DNA of 64,000 nt from Rhizobium sp. (GTDB taxonomy: Bacteria > Pseudomonadota > Gammaproteobacteria > Burkholderiales > Thiobacillaceae). The notes beneath the pieces are model-generated. The model ran no database searches. It was not told the DNA's origin and saw only the letters and a program-made list of their open reading frames with translations. Shown here one piece after another: positions 60,952 through 64,000 of this stretch (within the stretch, counting starts at the first letter, position 1; each line of letters starts with the position of its first letter). The position numbers and the translations under genes are program-made. The DNA is taken from positions 1 to 64,000 of the forward strand of contig JAIBEL010000058.1 of the NCBI GenBank assembly GCA_019459285.1, given 5' to 3'.

Positions 60952-61092
60952 ATGGCTCAACAACCCAGCAAGAAGACGGTGCGCCGGGATTCCGGGACCG
61001 GTCAATTCGTTACCAAGCGTTACGCCGAGACCCACCCCAAGACGACCGAAACGGAAAAGGTCAGAGTCCCTGTGAATCCCAAGCCTAAGTAG
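60952..61092 (+). CDS. 46-residue basic protein (DSGTG family) before the CD-NTase
   Basis: A tiny protein with GGAG upstream of its ATG: RRDSGTGQFVTKRYAETHPKTT is the core of a widespread small-protein pattern often misnamed a transporter. It lies directly downstream of the promoter and 98 bases before the CD-NTase. A role in the CBASS operon is not known; it might be a regulator or just a passenger. Confidence 0.6.
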   Translation: MAQQPSKKTVRRDSGTGQFVTKRYAETHPKTTETEKVRVPVNPKPK

Positions 61093-61190
61093 TAAAGCAG
61101 TCCGCGGCAGGCTTCGGCCTGCCGTTTATGAATAACTATTTTTCTGCTTACCGTAATAAAACTTGCGTATAGCGCCCCGGAAAGAACGGC

Positions 61191-62414
61191 ATGAATATAA
61201 GAGAGACAACACAAGTCCAATTGGCTGCGGAAGCCGCAGCATTTCTTGAGCGTCTAGCTAGCGAACTTGACGTTTCCCCGCGCCGGTATGAGGAGGCAAA
61301 AAATCGCTACATATCTGTTGGTGATTGGCTCGGTCGAGACGAATCCTCACTAAAAGACCATTCACCTGAAGTGTATGTTCAAGGTTCCTTCCGCCTTGGC
61401 ACTCCAATCCGGCCGCTGAACGACGAGGAGCATTACGACATTGACCTGGTGTGCGAACTGGGCCTTAAGAAGGGCGCGTTAACCCAGCAAGAGCTCAAGT
61501 GCAAACTCGGCCATGAAATGCAACTGTATGCAAAAGCGCATGGCATGAAAAATGGGGTGTCCGAAGGAAGACGATGCTGGACCCTTGAATACGCAGACGA
61601 GGCTCAGTTCCATCTGGATGCCTTGCCAGCAGTTCCGGATGGTGAGGGCATGCGGCTGCAATTAGCTGAACGTCACGTCAGCTCGGACTGGGCAGACACC
61701 GCAATTGCAATTACTGACAACGAACACTCCAATTATGGGGTGGTGTGCCGTGATTGGCCGCACAGTAATCCTAAGGGGTACACCAACTGGTTCCGCAGTC
61801 GGATGAAAGTCAGCTTCGAGTCATTGCGGGCAGCAATGGCGTTGGAAGCGAAAGCCAATGTGGAGGACGTTCCGGCCTACAGGGTGAAAACACCATTGCA
61901 GCAGGCTGTCCAGATATTAAAACGCCATCGTGATGTCATGTTTGCAGATGATGCTGATGACAAGCCGATATCAATCATCATCAGCACACTTGCCGGCTTG
62001 TCATATGGCAATGAGTCAAATGTTGGGCACGCCTTGTTAACCATCCTGGCTAGTATGGATAAACACATCACCGTGCGGAATGGCGTGTACTGGGTTCAGA
62101 ACCCGACTGACCCCTTGGAGAATTTCGCAGACCGCTGGCAAACGCATCTTCAACGTCGTGAGAAATTCCTCCGTTGGCTTGATGCTGCCAGGGCGGATTT
62201 TGCTGAGCTTGCCGTACAAACAAACCGCGCTAGCCTGACTGCCCTCGCGACCACGCTGCTGGGGGGGGCGATTAGCTCAAGGGACTGCGGCAGCACTTGG
62301 CACGCCACGCATGATTGCCGAGTCACTGTTCAGCAAAGCGGCCAATGTTATCCGGGCCCCGCACAAGAAGGTTGCCCCGTGGCCTACCGTCAAGCAAGGA
62401 AACGTCAGAATTGA
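61191..62414 (+). CDS. CBASS CD-NTase (cyclic oligonucleotide synthase), frameshifted near its C-terminus
   Basis: The cyclase of a CBASS system, which makes a cyclic nucleotide messenger upon phage infection. The active site is intact: GSFRLGT (Gly65-Ser66), Asp83 and Asp85 in HYDIDL, and Asp143 in FHLDA. Up to about residue 356 the sequence is sensible; at a run of eight Gs (62261-62268) the frame slips, so the last 50 residues are nonsense in this frame. Removing one G joins the cyclase to the next frame (62311-62745), a C-terminal sensor domain. Either a phase-variable switch, a null allele, or a read error. Confidence 0.85.
   Translation: MNIRETTQVQLAAEAAAFLERLASELDVSPRRYEEAKNRYISVGDWLGRDESSLKDHSPEVYVQGSFRLGTPIRPLNDEEHYDIDLVCELGLKKGALTQQELKCKLGHEMQLYAKAHGMKNGVSEGRRCWTLEYADEAQFHLDALPAVPDGEGMRLQLAERHVSSDWADTAIAITDNEHSNYGVVCRDWPHSNPKGYTNWFRSRMKVSFESLRAAMALEAKANVEDVPAYRVKTPLQQAVQILKRHRDVMFADDADDKPISIIISTLAGLSYGNESNVGHALLTILASMDKHITVRNGVYWVQNPTDPLENFADRWQTHLQRREKFLRWLDAARADFAELAVQTNRASLTALATTLLGGAISSRDCGSTWHATHDCRVTVQQSGQCYPGPAQEGCPVAYRQARKRQN
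62261..62268 (+). repeat. Poly-G tract (8 G) at the CD-NTase frameshift
   Basis: Eight consecutive Gs directly at the boundary between cyclase and sensor reading frames. Seven Gs would give a single open frame through to 62745. Confidence 0.8.
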
Positions 62415-62745
62415 TGAGGCAATCATTTCTCGGAATGGCTATCGACCACAGCGTTTTCAATCTGATTCACAGCCGCTGCCGAAGCGTACATCCCTCACTT
62501 TTAAGGCAAAGACGGACGTTCCCGCTCCCTACGAGGTCTATTGGCAAGTGGTGAACACAGGCCCAGAGGCTGAAGCGGTGGCTGGCGGTTTACGAGGTGG
62601 TTTTGACGCTGGTTCGGTAGATAAGGGAACAGCTATCCGCAAGGAAAGTACGCTGTATGTCGGCACGCACACTATCGAATGCTTCATTGTGAAGAACGGC
62701 TATCTTGTGGCGCGGAGCGGTGCCTTCATCGTGAACATAGTCTGA
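62311..62745 (+). CDS. Detached C-terminal sensor domain of the CD-NTase (AGS-C-like)
   Basis: 144 residues from the first ATG, matching the C-terminal sensor module (adenylyl/guanylyl cyclase and SMODS C-terminal sensor, AGS-C) usually fused to CD-NTases: PHKKVAPWP, LTFKAKTDVPAPYEVYWQVV, LRGGF, THTIECFIVKNGYLVARSGA, and the ending FIVNIV. The same frame is open upstream from about 62260 with sense sequence (RLAQGTAAALGTPR), showing that the ATG is internal. It overlaps the frame above by about 100 bases. Not likely an independent gene. Confidence 0.75.
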   Translation: MIAESLFSKAANVIRAPHKKVAPWPTVKQGNVRIDEAIISRNGYRPQRFQSDSQPLPKRTSLTFKAKTDVPAPYEVYWQVVNTGPEAEAVAGGLRGGFDAGSVDKGTAIRKESTLYVGTHTIECFIVKNGYLVARSGAFIVNIV

Positions 62746-62761
62746 ATTTAGGGGCAAGGAT

Positions 62762-63781
62762 TTGAGAAAAATTCTTTCAATCGACGGTGGGGGCATCAAG
62801 GGTGTGTTCCCTGCTGCTTTCTTGGCAAAACTGGAAGAGGAGCTACCAGAGCCTATCGGACACTATTTCGACCTAATAGCCGGTACATCCACAGGCGGAA
62901 TCATCGCGTTAGCACTTGGTGCTGGTTATACAGCCAGGGAAATATTGGAATTCTATGAAACGTATGGGCCTGAAATCTTCCCGAGAAAAGGTCTGCTGAC
63001 GAAAGCCAAACATTGGTTAGGGGGAAAGCACGCCGCACATTCATTAGCCGCAGCGCTAGAGGCGCAGTTCGGGAACCGAAAATTAGGCGACAGCCTTACC
63101 CGTCTGGTGATTCCGTCACAGAACCTCGAAACGGGTAAGGTTTATATCTTTAAAACAGCTCACCACCCGAGATTTCAAGAAGACAAAAAGCGGAACATGG
63201 TTGATGTTGCGCTGGCAACGTCGGCTGCCCCCACGTATTTTCCCACCCATAAACTACCGGGCGGAACAGCCCTAATTGATGGCGGAATATGGGCGAACGA
63301 CCCTGCGGGGGTGGCTGCTGTAGAAGCGGTCGGTATTCTCAAGTGGGATGCTCAAGATGTGCAGATGTTAAGTCTCAGTTGTACAGCATCGCCAATAAAG
63401 ATGAGCCTCGCTCACAAGTGGTCCCTGGGTAAGCTGTACTGGGCCTCGAAGCTTCTTGAGGTGGTAAGTGCCGGGCAGTCCTCTGGGGCACAGGGCACTG
63501 CAGCCGTTCTGCTTGGCCATGAGCGCATTTCAAGGATTGCACCAAATGTTGCTGCAGGAGCATTCGAGCTTGATGACGTCTCCAGCATTAACAGACTCAA
63601 GGGACTCGGCGAGTCGGAAGCGCGAGAGGCACGTCCAAAATTGGAGCATTTTTTTAGACAACTGGCACCGCGATTCGAGCCTGTTGTTCCCGGTGGCACC
63701 GTAGCATGTGTTCAAGCAGAAAACAAAACGGGGGAGGTGCCCAGGTTTCGGACGCCCCCTCTTGAATACTTTTTCAAATAA
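62762..63781 (+). CDS. capV: Patatin-like phospholipase CapV (CBASS effector)
   Basis: A 339-residue patatin-type lipase that would destroy the membrane when bound to the cyclic messenger. DGGGIKG oxyanion motif (residues 8-14), nucleophile Ser43 in GTSTGG, and the catalytic Asp173 in LIDGG. The start appears to be TTG (62762) with AAGGA upstream. Follows the CD-NTase by 16 bases. Pairing of a CD-NTase with a patatin is the type I CBASS layout. Confidence 0.9.
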   Translation: MRKILSIDGGGIKGVFPAAFLAKLEEELPEPIGHYFDLIAGTSTGGIIALALGAGYTAREILEFYETYGPEIFPRKGLLTKAKHWLGGKHAAHSLAAALEAQFGNRKLGDSLTRLVIPSQNLETGKVYIFKTAHHPRFQEDKKRNMVDVALATSAAPTYFPTHKLPGGTALIDGGIWANDPAGVAAVEAVGILKWDAQDVQMLSLSCTASPIKMSLAHKWSLGKLYWASKLLEVVSAGQSSGAQGTAAVLLGHERISRIAPNVAAGAFELDDVSSINRLKGLGESEAREARPKLEHFFRQLAPRFEPVVPGGTVACVQAENKTGEVPRFRTPPLEYFFK

Positions 63782-64000
63782 TCTAATTTTAACGTTCCCA
63801 TGAAAATTTTCATGGACCTACGATTTCAGTTGTTGATGTAAGCATCCTGCCGCCCCGGCAGCGGGCTCCGTTTTGTGAGAGACCACAAAATGAGGGGGCC
63901 AAGGGATGTGCAGCATCAATAGAGCGGCAACGAAGCAGAGTAATATCCTTCGAACCCTTTGCCGCACAAGCCTTTCCGGGCATAACGTTTCCCATGGGCG
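63782..64000. other. End of window, AT-rich palindromes, no supported gene
   Basis: An 18-base perfect palindrome CCATGAAAATTTTCATGG at 63798-63815 may terminate capV transcription. TTTTGTG (63871-63877) and CACAAAA (63884-63890) form a second small hairpin. A short minus-strand frame at 63810-63995 has no ribosome-binding site and no resemblance to any family. Confidence 0.4.

Noticed and set aside
62311-62745. Sensor domain as an independent gene
   Set aside because: Its first ATG has no ribosome-binding site, and the same frame carries sense sequence upstream back to the poly-G tract, so it is the detached end of the CD-NTase.
63810-63995. 61-residue minus-strand frame at the window end
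   Set aside because: No start signals, Cys/Gly-rich composition without any family resemblance.

Overview
The window has two very different halves. Positions 1 to about 32,750 are a GC-rich bacterial chromosomal backbone, almost entirely coded on the minus strand. The mix of housekeeping genes (dsbA, SPOR protein, argS, priA, Tim44-like protein, hemE, gltBD), the FadL/OmpP1 porin, and the QseE/QseG/QseF-type signalling set points to a Gram-negative betaproteobacterium, possibly Thiobacillus-like; this placement is inference from gene content and codon use, not from a database search. Other backbone features are a NarL-type response regulator, an HD-GYP protein, small periplasmic EF-hand and BON proteins, a molybdenum hydroxylase operon (2Fe-2S subunit, molybdopterin subunit, XdhC, nucleotidyltransferase) and a GGDEF-EAL protein.

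From about 32,800 to the end the base composition becomes visibly more mixed and AT-richer, and gene content switches to a dense defence and mobile-element island. In order: a DGQHR-like protein with an unknown partner; a 5'-truncated PIN-like gene butted against an RnlA/RnlB (RNase LS) toxin-antitoxin pair; a four-gene overlapping operon Xre antitoxin, RES toxin, tiny Cys-rich protein, GIY-YIG protein; a ribbon-helix-helix/RAMA-domain protein; a Zn-finger protein, a large serine recombinase and two ParB/RepB-like proteins in overlapping frames; two small unknown genes; a translationally coupled pair of very large proteins (1284-aa SF2 helicase and 1032-aa protein of unknown family); an McrBC type IV restriction pair; a type I-like HsdM/HsdS pair with a nuclease-like N-terminus on HsdM and no HsdR; a WYL regulator of the CapW/BrxR type; and a CBASS operon (46-aa protein, CD-NTase, sensor domain, patatin phospholipase CapV).

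The most interesting items are: (1) the CD-NTase reading frame is broken exactly at a run of eight Gs that separates the cyclase from its C-terminal sensor domain, which looks like an on/off switch (or a sequencing error); (2) the 1284/1032-aa pair, which I cannot assign to a named defence system and which is the best candidate for an undescribed one; (3) the four-gene RES operon with two additional overlapping genes, one of them a Cys-rich 71-residue protein starting with GTG; (4) the serine recombinase-ParB-ParB cassette preceded by direct repeats; (5) a priA upstream region carrying two perfect DnaA-box consensus matches and a 13-bp-stem hairpin. How the island parts work together is inferred: layers of restriction (McrBC, HsdMS), abortive infection (CBASS, RnlAB, RES-Xre) and a recombinase module that may have assembled or moved them.
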